DNA from: Paenibacillus phytorum
Lineage (GTDB): Bacteria; Bacillota; Bacilli; Paenibacillales; NBRC-103111
Length of the DNA: 47,029 nucleotides
Reading direction: 5' to 3'
NCBI RefSeq assembly: GCF_013141715.1
Contig: NZ_WHOA01000219.1
Span: forward strand, 1-47,029
In this document: positions 1 to 7,989 of the stretch, one piece after another
How positions within the stretch are numbered: position 1 is the stretch's first letter
Layout: each line of letters begins with the position of its first letter
The notes under the pieces: generated by a model
What the model was told of the DNA's origin: nothing
What the model saw: the letters and a program-made list of their open reading frames with translations, nothing else
Database searches by the model: none
Position numbers and translations under genes: made by a program

Positions 1-16
1 TCGTTGTTCTTATCAT

Positions 17-57
17 AAAAAAGTCACCCTTAATCTTAATCTCAGGGTGACTTTTTT
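17..57. terminator. Bidirectional terminator, copy 1
   Basis: The A-run plus GTCACCCT arm pairs with AGGGTGAC followed by a T-run around a 13-nt loop. The same hairpin recurs at 588-628 and 1151-1191, so it bounds each tandem unit. Confidence 0.8.
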
Positions 58-394
58 ATGGTAAATGAAGGGTGAAATATGAGATGGGTGGCTGTGGGGG
101 TTTAATATATAAGATTCAAATTTAAAAATAATGCGTGGACACATAGGGGGAATTTGCGGTTATTTTTCCCGGGTGTTGCTCGACTATTTTGAAAAAAGCA
201 GATCGGGCTTCCAGTGGTACAAATTCACAAACACCAACATAGCTGCCATCACTCACCTGCAGGGACCTTCCGAATTCTTGTTTACGAATGCCGGCCATTC
301 CAACACTCAATTTGGTTCATACGTCCAAGCAATCACTATTTAACGAACATATTTTATACCGTAGTGACAAATCACCTGAGGGGAATGAGTAAAC

Positions 395-505
395 ATGGGA
401 GCAGTAGGTTATGGTGCAAGTTGTGCAGGTTACGGTTCAAGCACAGCAATTGTCTTGGTTCTTTTTATTCTTTTGGTTATCATCACAATGACTTTTGCAT
501 GGTAA
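395..505 (+). CDS. YjcZ-like tiny transmembrane sporulation protein, copy 1
   Basis: A 36-aa protein with a Gly/Tyr/Ser-rich head (GYGASCAGYGSS), a single hydrophobic helix (VLVLFILLVIITMTF) and an AW end. This is the layout of the Bacillales YjcZ/tiny-TM family, whose members are made in the sporulating mother cell and are thought to sit in spore outer layers; that role is family knowledge, not shown here. The start follows a GAGGGGAATG-type ribosome-binding site. CATATTTTA upstream (near 347) matches the sigma-K -10 form CATAnnnTA, though no good -35 is seen. A hairpin terminator follows at 535-570. Too short for usual ORF cut-offs. Confidence 0.85.
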   Translation: MGAVGYGASCAGYGSSTAIVLVLFILLVIITMTFAW

Positions 506-534
506 TTCCTTAATCCAACACAAAGAACAACGAG

Positions 535-570
535 AAAAACGGCCGCGAATTAAAATTCGGGCCGTTTTTT
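535..570 (+). terminator. Terminator of yjcZ-like copy 1
   Basis: AAAAACGGCC...GGCCGTTTTTT stem with a short A/T-rich loop, directly downstream of the 36-aa gene. Confidence 0.8.
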
Positions 571-587
571 CTCATTGTTCTTATCAT

Positions 588-628
588 AAAAAAGTCACCC
601 TTAATCTTAATCTCAGGGTGACTTTTTT
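588..628. terminator. Bidirectional terminator, copy 2
   Basis: Second copy of the GTCACCCT/AGGGTGAC hairpin with A-run and T-run, at the junction of tandem units 1 and 2. Confidence 0.8.
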
Positions 629-965
629 ATGGTAAATGCAGGGTGAAATATGAGATGGGTGGCTGTGGGGGTTTAATATATAAAATTCAAATTTAAAAAT
701 AATGCGTGGACACATAGGGGGAATTTGCGGTTATTTTTTCCGGGTGTTACTCGGCTATTTTGAAAAATGCAGATCGGGCTTCCGGTGGTACAAATTCACA
801 AATACCAACATAGCTGCCGTCACTCACCTGCAGGGACCATCCGAATTCTTGTTTACGAATGCCGGCTATTCCAACACTCAATTTGGTTCATACGTCCAAG
901 CAATCACTGTTTAACGAACATACTTTATACCGTAGTGACAAATCACCAGAGGGGAATGAGTAAAC

Positions 966-1076
966 ATGGGAGCAGTAGGTTATGGTGCAAGTTGTGCAGG
1001 TTACGGTTCAAGCGCAGCAGCTGTTTTGGTTCTTTTTATTCTTTTGGTTATCATCACAATGACTTTTGCATGGTAA
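966..1076 (+). CDS. YjcZ-like tiny transmembrane sporulation protein, copy 2
   Basis: The second 36-aa copy differs from the first at only three residues (STAIV becomes SAAAV), just before the membrane helix, and is otherwise the same protein. The start again follows a GAGGGGAATG ribosome-binding site, and CATACTTTA upstream again fits a sigma-K-like -10. The two genes probably arose by the tandem duplication described at 1-1213 and are likely co-expressed late in sporulation. The single Cys is conserved in both copies. Confidence 0.85.
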   Translation: MGAVGYGASCAGYGSSAAAVLVLFILLVIITMTFAW

Positions 1077-1099
1077 TTCCTTAATCCAACACAAAAAAC

Positions 1100-1191
1100 A
1101 ACGAGAAAAACGGCTGCGTTCGGGCTGTTTTTTCTCGTTGTTCTTATCATAAAAAAGTCACCCTTAATCTTAATCTCAGGGTGACTTTTTT
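1100..1191. terminator. Paired terminators closing the tandem repeat
   Basis: Two hairpins in series: AACGAGAAAAACGGC...GCTGTTTTTTCTCGTT (1100-1139), the terminator of copy 2, then the third GTCACCCT/AGGGTGAC hairpin (1151-1191), which also lies just past the 3' end of the minus-strand TOMM genes. Confidence 0.75.
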
Positions 1192-1215
1192 ATGGTAAAT
1201 GAAGGGTGAAATAGC

Positions 1216-1317
1216 TTAAACACTATTTATGATCCGGTTCACAGTAGCATCTTTGAGGCGAATTTTAGGATAGTCCGCTAACACCCCATCACCCACAATC
1301 ATAGCGATAGCGCTCAC
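1216..1317 (-). pseudogene. Truncated N-terminus of a TOMM cyclodehydratase (SagD/YcaO type)
   Basis: A GTG start overlaps the stop of the ThiF-like gene as GTGA, the usual coupling in TOMM operons. The first residues, MSAIAMIVGDGVLADY, closely parallel the start of the complete cyclodehydratase at 4903 (VNAIISVVGEGLLADF). Similarity ends there: the frame runs 17 more codons (ending NRIINSV) and stops beside the tandem repeat at 1213. I read this as the 5' stub of a second cyclodehydratase whose body was lost. DNA similarity to the 4903 gene is only moderate, so it is a paralogue and not a recent copy. Confidence 0.6.
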
Positions 1318-3152
1318 CGGGATTCCCCCTCTCGCAGCAACACGCCAAACACTCCTGCCATTTCCTCTTTCAAAAACGGTGCTACTGCCAGATCCAAGAC
1401 CAATAGCCGCTTACCGTTCCGTTCCAAGACCTGCAGGGCGGACTGAAGAACATCCGATTTTAATGTCACTTCACATGAAGGGATCTCAAAGATTAGCGGC
1501 AACTCTTCAGCTAGACTCACGGACGATACCTCCAACACTTTCGATGTGAGGCAAGCCGGTTGGTTTTGTGCCTCAAACAAAGCCTGTTGCAAAGCATCCC
1601 GCAACGCCAGGGTCACATTCAAGCCTACACCGCCATACCAATGATCACTTGTCCCGACCCACATCACAGGGAATCCGAATATTTCCTCTCCTAAACCAAT
1701 CATTGGTGCTCCCTTCATCGTCGTCAGAGCCTGCAAATAAAACTGGCAGTGTTTATCTTCTATTGTAGACAACTGTACTCGAAAGACAGAAGGCAACTGA
1801 CATGCCATTCGCTTGCCCAGTACCTCGGCCAAACTCCTTTGCAACCCTCGGCCAATGCCTTCCGCAATCGTTTCTCCCGCTCCAACGCCGATAAATTCCT
1901 GCGGTTCTATCCTGTTGTCCTCTGATTCCTGATAGGATGGAAGCGTCGAAACGAGCAGGCAGGCCATCCGCGACACATACGCTTCAATCCCGACCAGCCC
2001 CGCTTCCCGCCTCGCTCCCTCATGCGTCAAATTAGTACAAACAATGTCTGGCAGAAGACCAGCCGGCCCTTCCGATAGCGGATCGACTGCCTGAACGCGA
2101 CACTGAGAGAGCGGTAGCTGCTTTAAGTCTCCCTCCTCCCAAATATGGAAAATCCCTGATTCAGTCGACGTCAACCGGCTGAAGTAAGGAAGCAATCCGT
2201 TCTCACTTTTGCTTGATCTCCGTTCGAGCAGCAGATCGATATCGTGAATCCATTCAGCTGCAGTACGTCCGGTCACAAGTGGATGGGGCATGAACGAATG
2301 CCATTTTCCTTCCAATGTCTCCAGATTAAGCAGGAAGAATTGATTCCTTTGTTCCGCATCGTTCGCTCCCGTAATCTTTTTTAATAATTCAAACACGATC
2401 ACATTCGCTAACATCGCTCCCGCTGTGGAAGAAAAGGTGTGCAGCCGAGGGTCTTTATAAATCGCAGATTCGTGAATGCTGCGAAACGCTGACTCCCAGC
2501 ATCCCTCAAAGTCCGGATGCACTAGCGGACCCGCCAGACCCACCTGCTGCAGACATACTGCGGGAAGAAACAACTTCCTCTCTTCCCTACAAACCGCGTG
2601 AAGAACCCGCAGTTCCTCGATATCACCCTCCTGTGACACAAACAAAATTGAATCAAACGGCCTCACAGCCTCCCGCAAACTACTAACCCCTTTCTTCTGC
2701 AGGGTAACTTCCTCTATTCTCACCTCGGGGTCTGTTTTACGGGCATGTGCCGCCAGTTCTTGCATCCGTTGCCGATCAGTCGGCACTGTGCCAGAGACTA
2801 GCACGTGAAACTTGGGCATTCCGGATACAAGCAGCTTAGAAATGACCGAGATCAAAAATGGACCAGAGCCGACCGCCAATACTTTGGCCTGACGATAGGA
2901 CTGAAACCGGTAAGCACCCGAATTACCGAAATTGTCCAAAAATTCAATTTGAGAAGCATACTCTTTGAGAACCCCTTCCGGCAATTGATGTGGAGTGTCT
3001 TGGCTCACATCCTGAACAAACTGATCGATCAATTCGCCTTCCATGCGGAACGAGCTTTCGTTGTTTCGAAAATACACACTACCGTTTGGATTATGGAGAA
3101 AAAATGTATCCCTTTTCATCTTCTGTCGCATCGAATGGTTCAAATTTGTCAT
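1314..3152 (-). CDS. Thiazole-containing bacteriocin maturation protein, ThiF/E1-like
   Basis: A 612-aa protein resembling the 'putative thiazole-containing bacteriocin maturation' family (TIGR03693-like) of heterocycloanthracin clusters. It shows a Rossmann-type nucleotide site (VLAVGSGPFLISVISKLL, about 90-107) and the GPLVHPDFEGCW motif shared with cyclodehydratase scaffold domains. Family knowledge: such proteins present the precursor leader peptide to the YcaO enzyme that makes azoles from Cys/Ser/Thr. The ATG follows GGAGGAGG at ideal spacing. Its stop overlaps a truncated cyclodehydratase start (1317); the only complete YcaO gene lies on the other strand at 4903. Whether the two still work together is unknown. 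Confidence 0.8.
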   Translation of the reverse strand: MTNLNHSMRQKMKRDTFFLHNPNGSVYFRNNESSFRMEGELIDQFVQDVSQDTPHQLPEGVLKEYASQIEFLDNFGNSGAYRFQSYRQAKVLAVGSGPFLISVISKLLVSGMPKFHVLVSGTVPTDRQRMQELAAHARKTDPEVRIEEVTLQKKGVSSLREAVRPFDSILFVSQEGDIEELRVLHAVCREERKLFLPAVCLQQVGLAGPLVHPDFEGCWESAFRSIHESAIYKDPRLHTFSSTAGAMLANVIVFELLKKITGANDAEQRNQFFLLNLETLEGKWHSFMPHPLVTGRTAAEWIHDIDLLLERRSSKSENGLLPYFSRLTSTESGIFHIWEEGDLKQLPLSQCRVQAVDPLSEGPAGLLPDIVCTNLTHEGARREAGLVGIEAYVSRMACLLVSTLPSYQESEDNRIEPQEFIGVGAGETIAEGIGRGLQRSLAEVLGKRMACQLPSVFRVQLSTIEDKHCQFYLQALTTMKGAPMIGLGEEIFGFPVMWVGTSDHWYGGVGLNVTLALRDALQQALFEAQNQPACLTSKVLEVSSVSLAEELPLIFEIPSCEVTLKSDVLQSALQVLERNGKRLLVLDLAVAPFLKEEMAGVFGVLLREGESR

Positions 3153-3521
3153 TTTATTCCTCCTCCGTAATCCCCGATCTGCCCCAACTCTTCACTAGTA
3201 ATCTTATGTACAGCTATTTGTCCCTGATGTCTTATACTTTAAGGAAAGCCCTTGCAGCCAATGTAGTGAAGTATCCCCCTCAAAATTGGCATGGAAAGAG
3301 TTGTGACAGTTGATACAATTGAAGCAAACGAAGCATACTCGAGGAGCCCAACCATATATAAAAACTTCAATAAGATAAACCTAGCCTGCGGCTAGGTTCA
3401 CCTTATGCTGCCTTACTTTCTGTATCTAACTTATCGCAAACCTTGGGGATATAGATACGCGCATACGCACGAAAGTAAGCTTCGCTTACCCCAAACCCAA
3501 ACATATAAATTCTTATTTGTT
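3153..3521. promoter_or_regulatory. Structured leader region upstream of the ThiF-like gene
   Basis: No gene is seen. AACCTAGCC-TGC-GGCTAGGTT (3378-3398) is a perfect 9-bp stem, extended by ATAAG/CTTAT (3370-3406). CTTACTTTC (3412-3420) pairs with GAAAGTAAG (3471-3479), enclosing GTATCT/AGATAC (3422-3427 and 3453-3458). GTAAGC-TTC-GCTTAC (3475-3489) competes with the outer stem. Mutually exclusive stems in a 5' leader suggest RNA-level control, but I recognise no riboswitch class. Confidence 0.4.
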
Positions 3522-3563
3522 AAAAAAAAGGGCTGCGCCGAAATAAATCTTTCGGTGCAGCCC
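3522..3563 (-). terminator. Terminator of the Gly/Phe-tailed protein gene
   Basis: GGGCTGCgCCGAAA pairs with TTTCGGtGCAGCCC; on the minus strand a run of T follows. It lies 16 bp past the stop at 3579. Confidence 0.85.
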
Positions 3564-3578
3564 CCTTATTTCATCTTA

Positions 3579-3869
3579 CTACCAGAATCCTGGACCACCG
3601 AAGCCACCGAAGCCACCGAAGCCATCGAAGCCGCCAAAGCCAAAACCACCGAATCCAAAAGGTTCAGTGCCGATGGCTAAGAGATCAAACAATACCAATG
3701 GGATGATCGCTTTAACCTGTACTTTTTTACCTTTTTGTGGTGCTACAATCAACGTGTTTCCGCTAATTCTGACCAATTTGCCCGATACGCTTGTTCCGTC
3801 TTTTTTCAGTGCCACAATTTGTTTACCGACCATTTTTCGAACGTCCTCTTTCCGAATTTGGGATTTCAC
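3579..3869 (-). CDS. Small protein with basic Sm-like head and Gly/Phe-rich tail
   Basis: A 96-aa protein. Residues 1-50 (KMVGKQIVALKKDGTSVSGKLVRISGNTLIV) look like a small beta-barrel with Lys/Val alternation, as in LSm or DUF2642-like spore proteins. A hydrophobic stretch follows (IIPLVLFDLLAIG), then a 28-residue tail built almost only of Gly and Phe (GFGGF repeats) ending PGFW. GTG start behind GAAGGAGGT; strong terminator downstream. I do not recognise the family with certainty; a spore-surface role is a guess from the Gly/aromatic tail and the YjcZ neighbours. It sits where a TOMM precursor might be, but the repeats contain no Cys, Ser or Thr, so it cannot be an azole substrate. Confidence 0.7.
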   Translation of the reverse strand: MKSQIRKEDVRKMVGKQIVALKKDGTSVSGKLVRISGNTLIVAPQKGKKVQVKAIIPLVLFDLLAIGTEPFGFGGFGFGGFDGFGGFGGFGGPGFW

Positions 3870-3974
3870 GAACGTCCACCTCCTTCTGCCACAAGAAATA
3901 CAATGCTATACAATATACTCCTGAGTAGGTAACATCGATTGGATACCTGTCCACCCATGCATAAAAACAGTCGT

Positions 3975-4328
3975 TTAACTACAAGAAACGCCACTTTTCC
4001 ACTCCATAAGGCGCTGCATTCCAAGATCATCGCGCGTTCCACGGGCCTTCGCCGGGGTATACGTGGTTCGGCCCTCTACCCTTCTAAACGATAAGTTCAG
4101 AAACATCGTCGGTAAGGTGTAGGCGACACTATTGGCGATGAGGAATACTTTGCTGGTAACCTTAAATTGTTCCGGAGCTAAACGCCACTCTGGCAGAACT
4201 GGAATCCCAAATTCTTTCCCTTCAGCAAGAAGGAAATACAATCGGATGACATATGTTAGATCTGCTTTGTGGTTATTATTGAAACATTGTATGCACCTTG
4301 TCCAATACGTGCATATATTATTCATCAT
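3975..4328 (-). other. Unassigned open frame, doubtful
   Basis: A 117-codon frame with no ribosome-binding site, no recognisable domain and mixed composition, lying beside IS1595 debris. It may be remnant DNA. Nothing else is seen between 3870 and 4380 apart from an A/T-rich promoter-like stretch upstream of the gene starting at 3869. Confidence 0.15.
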
Positions 4329-4381
4329 TAATATATAATGAAATCATCTTAAAGAAAGGTTGAAATTAGGAGAAAATTAGC

Positions 4382-4902
4382 GTATATGAGGATTTCACCG
4401 ACCTAACAAAACAAGAGCAACTACGTCTGTTTGAAGCGATTAAAGATACCTTATTTCCTGATCCCAGAATTCATGGATTACTGGCGAAATCCGAGAAGCC
4501 AAGTTCTATGGAGGTTTGACATGCCTTTATTGTGGGAGTTTAAGTGTGAAGCGGAAAGGAAAATATCGTTGTAGCCAGCGTTACTTTAAATATTTCAAGT
4601 TAATGGTAGATGGATATACGCTTCCTATAATTGCAGAGAAGCTTAAAATACATGTTTCAACGGCTTTCTATTGGAGACATAAGATTATTTACGCCTTGCA
4701 CTCCCTCGGCAATAATCAACTTAGCGGAATCATTGAAAGCGATGAGACTCATTTTTTGGAATTCGAAAAGATCGGGAAGCAAACCATGATAACAATCAAA
4801 GGGGCTGCCGACCGGCAGTTCCTTCTCTTCAGCCTCGGGGAGAATAGAGGAGAAACCCGCCAAAACGAGCGGGGCACATTACTGCGAGATGAGGTGATCT
4901 GC
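4382..4902 (+). mobile_element. IS1595-family transposase remnant
   Basis: Translated pieces match the IS1595 layout: an N-terminal helix segment (LTKQEQLRLFEAIKDTLF), a frame break near 4515, the zinc-binding start (CLYCGSLSVKRKGKYRC), then GYTLPIIAEKLKIHVSTAFY and WRHKI, and the first catalytic acid region (IIESDETHFLE). The second CxxC pair and the linker are missing, so there is an internal deletion after SQRY, and the catalytic core ends soon after DETHFLE. This is a dead fragment. It runs in frame into the cyclodehydratase gene, which gives an apparent 762-aa fusion. Confidence 0.75.
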
Positions 4903-6804
4903 GTGAATGCTATCATATCAGTTGTCGGAGAAGGTTTATTGGCCGACTTCGTATGCGGAAAGCTATTGGACTGTTATCAGGTCGTTCGACAGACAGATTT
5001 CACTTCAGACATACCGAAAGCGGCGAAATTGGTTGTGGTGCTGCACGATGACTGGCCTTCATCCGGATACTTCGAGGCTGAAGAGGCGCTGCAGCAGGCC
5101 GGCATCCCGTGGCTGCGGGGCTTTATTTCAATGGATGAGGGCATAGTCGGGCCTTTGGTTCGTCCGGGTGTGCCGGGATGCTCCCAGTGTGCAGATAACC
5201 GGCGTTTCACGGCGTCGACTGGGGACATACAACGTGCCGTAAGATCTTCGCCAGCAGGACTTTGGCATGCAGCTCACTTGCTGATTGCCGAGACGCAGCG
5301 TGTGCTGCGGGGCAGCCGAGCCCATACGGAAGAGCATATGTATATCGTTAACCTGAAAACTCTGAATAGTTCGCTCCATTTCATTCTGCCTGACCCGCTT
5401 TGTCCGGTGTGCGGCCGCTTGCCCGACGATTCATCGGCGGCAGCCAACATTTCGCTCAAGCCGAGACCGAAGATAAGCGCCGACAGTTACCGCAGCCGTC
5501 CGATAGACGACCTGAAACAACATTTGGCCAAAGACTATATGGATTCCCGGACCGGCGTTTTTAATGCCAAGATGCTTGACCTCGTGTCGCCGTTTGCCGG
5601 GGTGGGGGTCAATCTGCCGTCGTTTCTGATGGGAGATGAGGTAACAGGAGGCCGCAGCTTTTCTTATACGGAAAGTGAATTGACCGCGATCTTGGAAGGA
5701 TTGGAGCGACACTGCGGTATAACCCCCCGCGGCAAACGGACCGTAATCTACGACAGCTTCAACCGTGTTGCGGATCATGCACTCGACCCCTCCAAGGTTG
5801 GGTTATATTCGAAGGAACAGTACGCGCAGCCTGATTTCACGTTCGAACCGTTTGATCCCGACCTCCCGATCGATTGGATATGGGGCTATTCGTTAGTGCG
5901 GAAGTGTCCGATCCTTGTTCCGGAAAGTCTCGCTTATTACAGCTCGGGATTCGGTGCCGGCTTTGTCCAGGAAGGCTCCAACGGGTGTGCGTTAGGCGGA
6001 AGCTTGGAGGAAGCCGTCTTGTACGGAATTTTGGAAGTGGCGGAGCGCGACTCGTTCCTGATGACTTGGTACGCGCAGTTGCCTATCCCGCGCCTGGACC
6101 CCTATTCCGCTAACGATCAGGAACTGCGGCTCATGGTCGAAAGGCTGCGCGCAGTTGCCGGATACGATGTACATTTGTTTAACATGACGATGGAGAATGG
6201 GATTCCGAGCATTTGGGCGCTCGCGAAAAGCGTCAGCCCTGGGAAGATGAATCTTATCTGTGCGGCGGGAGCTCATTTGGATCCGGTACGGGCCGCGAAA
6301 AGCGCCATTCACGAATTGGCCGGCAGGCTGATCTTCCTGCAAGAGAAATTTGAGGCGGGCAGGGAACATTTTATGCAAATGCTCGACGATCCGTTTCTCG
6401 TATGGCAAATGGATGATCATGTCATGCTGTACGGTTTGCCGCAAGCAGAGGAACGGCTGCAATTTTTGCTGGACGGACAGCGTCCACTCAGAACGTTTGA
6501 CGAGGAGTTCAAGCGTAAGGCAAGTCAAGCGGATCTGACCGATGATCTGAAGGACACGATCGAGTTGTTTCGCCGCTTAAACCTCGATGTGATCGCGGTG
6601 GATCAGTCGTCGCTCGAAACGCTGCGAAACGGGCTACATTGCGTAAAAGTTCTGATTCCGGGAATGCTGCCGATGACGTTCGGACATCATTTGCAACGCT
6701 TAACGGGGCTGAAGAGAGTGCTTCGGGTGCCGGCGGAGCTTGGATATGCGAAAGAGCCGCTGACGGCCGGGCAACTCAACCCGCATCCGCATCCGTTTCT
6801 ATAA
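4903..6804 (+). CDS. TOMM cyclodehydratase with leader-binding domain and YcaO domain
   Basis: About 633 aa from GTG 4903, which follows GAGGTG at 6-nt spacing. N-terminal part: E1-like scaffold start VVGEGLLADFVCGKL, motif GPLVRPGVPGCSQC, and a second Cys pair CPVCG, together a likely structural zinc site. C-terminal part: YcaO domain with GGSLEEAVLYGILEVAERDSF, and a terminal PHPHPFL giving the PxPxP tail typical of azoline-forming YcaO enzymes. Known reaction: ATP-dependent cyclodehydration of Cys/Ser/Thr in a precursor peptide. The open frame extends upstream into IS1595 sequence, but start site and family length both favour 4903. No dehydrogenase, transporter or precursor is adjacent, and the native promoter may have been lost to the insertion. 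Confidence 0.85.
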   Translation: MNAIISVVGEGLLADFVCGKLLDCYQVVRQTDFTSDIPKAAKLVVVLHDDWPSSGYFEAEEALQQAGIPWLRGFISMDEGIVGPLVRPGVPGCSQCADNRRFTASTGDIQRAVRSSPAGLWHAAHLLIAETQRVLRGSRAHTEEHMYIVNLKTLNSSLHFILPDPLCPVCGRLPDDSSAAANISLKPRPKISADSYRSRPIDDLKQHLAKDYMDSRTGVFNAKMLDLVSPFAGVGVNLPSFLMGDEVTGGRSFSYTESELTAILEGLERHCGITPRGKRTVIYDSFNRVADHALDPSKVGLYSKEQYAQPDFTFEPFDPDLPIDWIWGYSLVRKCPILVPESLAYYSSGFGAGFVQEGSNGCALGGSLEEAVLYGILEVAERDSFLMTWYAQLPIPRLDPYSANDQELRLMVERLRAVAGYDVHLFNMTMENGIPSIWALAKSVSPGKMNLICAAGAHLDPVRAAKSAIHELAGRLIFLQEKFEAGREHFMQMLDDPFLVWQMDDHVMLYGLPQAEERLQFLLDGQRPLRTFDEEFKRKASQADLTDDLKDTIELFRRLNLDVIAVDQSSLETLRNGLHCVKVLIPGMLPMTFGHHLQRLTGLKRVLRVPAELGYAKEPLTAGQLNPHPHPFL

Positions 6805-6966
6805 AACACGAAGGATCAGTATGCCAACCCCATTATTATCGTCATCTGATGCTCCCTGATTACCAAGGTTACGAATAATAAGTAGTAGCACAAAGAATAT
6901 GAAAAATAATGGAGCATTGTCCTGAGCACATACCACTTGCCATTAGCCGTAAATGTTGCCCTTTAG

Positions 6967-7884
6967 TTTAGTCGCCATGGTGCTCAACTTCCATACCGTT
7001 TTTTTGAGGGTCCATCCGATGTTGTGCTTATTTTTCTACACGGCATTACGGAACCTAGCCTGTATTTGAGGGAGTTCGGTCAAAATGTTTCCCAACTTGG
7101 GCTCGCCACCGTGTACCTTCCGGATCTACGTGGGTATGGAAATCATCCCATTCGACGCGGCGACATTGACTACATCGGGCAACTTGATGATGATATGGAA
7201 GACCTGTTCTGTTTTGTTCAAAAGCGTCATCCTGGTGGAAGGATCATTGTAGGAGGTTATTCTGCGGGAGGTGCAACCGCACTCAGACAAACAATACGAC
7301 CGATTCATAAGGACATTTTTGCCTATTTACTCGTTTCACCAGCACTTAGCCCCAATGCGCCACTTGATCGTAAAGGCGGATCCGGTAACGAATCCAAGGT
7401 GAGCATCCCACGATATCTGTTGTTAATGCTGCTTAATGCAATTGGCATTCACCGTTATAACCACTTTATTGTATACCGCAGACTCACACCGGTTGAAAAA
7501 CTGCATGGGACTGAATCCTGCAATCTTAGCTATCGGCTCGCCTTGTCGCGCATGGTGGGGAATAATTACGAAAAATATTTGTCGCAGTTGATCCAACCGA
7601 CTTTCGTCATGGTTGGGGCTGATGATGAGGTATTCGACGCTGGTGCATATAAACCACTTTATGAAAAATTTTGCAAGGCTGAGATCCGCATCATCGCTGA
7701 TCAAAATCACGACTCGATTGTAAAAACAGAAAATGCACTCTCAATCATGGGGAACTGGCTCAGTGTGATGCGGGAGAGGGACAAGCAAAATGAACTAGTG
7801 AAAGAAAACGCCATTAAACAGCGTCTGCCCGTAATCAATACGACTGCCCAAGCTATACTGCCCAATCGCTTAATGAAATCATAA
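6967..7884 (+). CDS. Alpha/beta hydrolase, 5' end uncertain
   Basis: Serine hydrolase of the alpha/beta fold. It shows the oxyanion strand LIFLHG, the nucleophile elbow GYSAGG, the acid region (MVGADDEVFD) and a late His (DQNHDS). The reading frame carries typical family sequence upstream of any start (HGAQLPYRFFEGPSDVV, from about 6967), yet contains no ATG, GTG or TTG before a stop at 6964. GTG 7024 is the first in-frame start but would remove the first beta strands and has a poor ribosome-binding site. The gene is probably 5'-truncated. Substrate unknown. 6805-6966 holds nothing I can name. CBE1 follows directly. Confidence 0.65.
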   Translation, partial: FSRHGAQLPYRFFEGPSDVVLIFLHGITEPSLYLREFGQNVSQLGLATVYLPDLRGYGNHPIRRGDIDYIGQLDDDMEDLFCFVQKRHPGGRIIVGGYSAGGATALRQTIRPIHKDIFAYLLVSPALSPNAPLDRKGGSGNESKVSIPRYLLLMLLNAIGIHRYNHFIVYRRLTPVEKLHGTESCNLSYRLALSRMVGNNYEKYLSQLIQPTFVMVGADDEVFDAGAYKPLYEKFCKAEIRIIADQNHDSIVKTENALSIMGNWLSVMRERDKQNELVKENAIKQRLPVINTTAQAILPNRLMKS

Positions 7885-7886
7885 AA

Positions 7887-7937
7887 AGGAGCTGCATTAA
7901 TGCAGCTCCTGAACTATATTTTCCCGTTAGTTTAATG
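7887..7937 (+). repeat. CBE1: perfect palindrome plus right site
   Basis: AGGAGCTGCATT-AATGCAGCTCCT is a perfect 24-bp palindrome (7887-7910), followed by right site GAACTATATTTTCCCGTTAG. It begins 2 bp after the hydrolase stop codon. No left site is seen. Confidence 0.75.
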
Positions 7938-7989
7938 CTATAATTAACCATAGATGTTCTAAACTACATATAGTGAGGCGGTAATTATA

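Larger units (their letters stand above)
1..1213 (+). repeat. Tandem duplication carrying yjcZ-like genes
   Basis: Unit 1 (1-571) and unit 2 (572-1134) align almost throughout, and a third partial copy (1135-1213) contains only the leading terminator. Each full unit holds a bidirectional hairpin, about 330 bp with no convincing gene, a 36-aa YjcZ-like gene and a second hairpin. A 70-codon frame (131-343 and 702-914) stays open in both copies, but it lacks a ribosome-binding site and its copies differ mostly by replacement changes, so it is probably not coding. The layout fits unequal exchange between the repeated terminators. Confidence 0.9.

Noticed and set aside
131..343. A 70-aa gene conserved in both tandem units
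   Set aside because: No ribosome-binding site, no recognisable features, and substitutions between copies are mostly replacements; treated as non-coding leader DNA.
395..1076. The two 36-aa Cys/Ser/Gly-containing micro-proteins as azole precursors
   Set aside because: They match the YjcZ tiny-TM layout, lack a leader region, and the Cys/Ser positions precede a membrane helix.
1269..1290. A CBE-like left site inside the truncated cyclodehydratase stub
   Set aside because: GTGTTAGCGGACTATCC resembles part of an element, but it is explained by the conserved GVLADY codons; no hairpin or second site accompanies it.
3579..3869. Gly-rich repeat protein as the TOMM precursor peptide
   Set aside because: The repetitive tail contains no Cys, Ser or Thr, so it offers nothing for azoline formation; the head does not resemble a leader peptide.
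5128..6528. Minus-strand frames inside the cyclodehydratase gene
   Set aside because: They are shadows of a well-supported coding sequence.
4516..6804. A genuine 762-aa transposase-YcaO fusion protein
   Set aside because: The N-terminal part is an internally deleted IS1595 fragment; a good start with ribosome-binding site at 4903 gives the normal family length.
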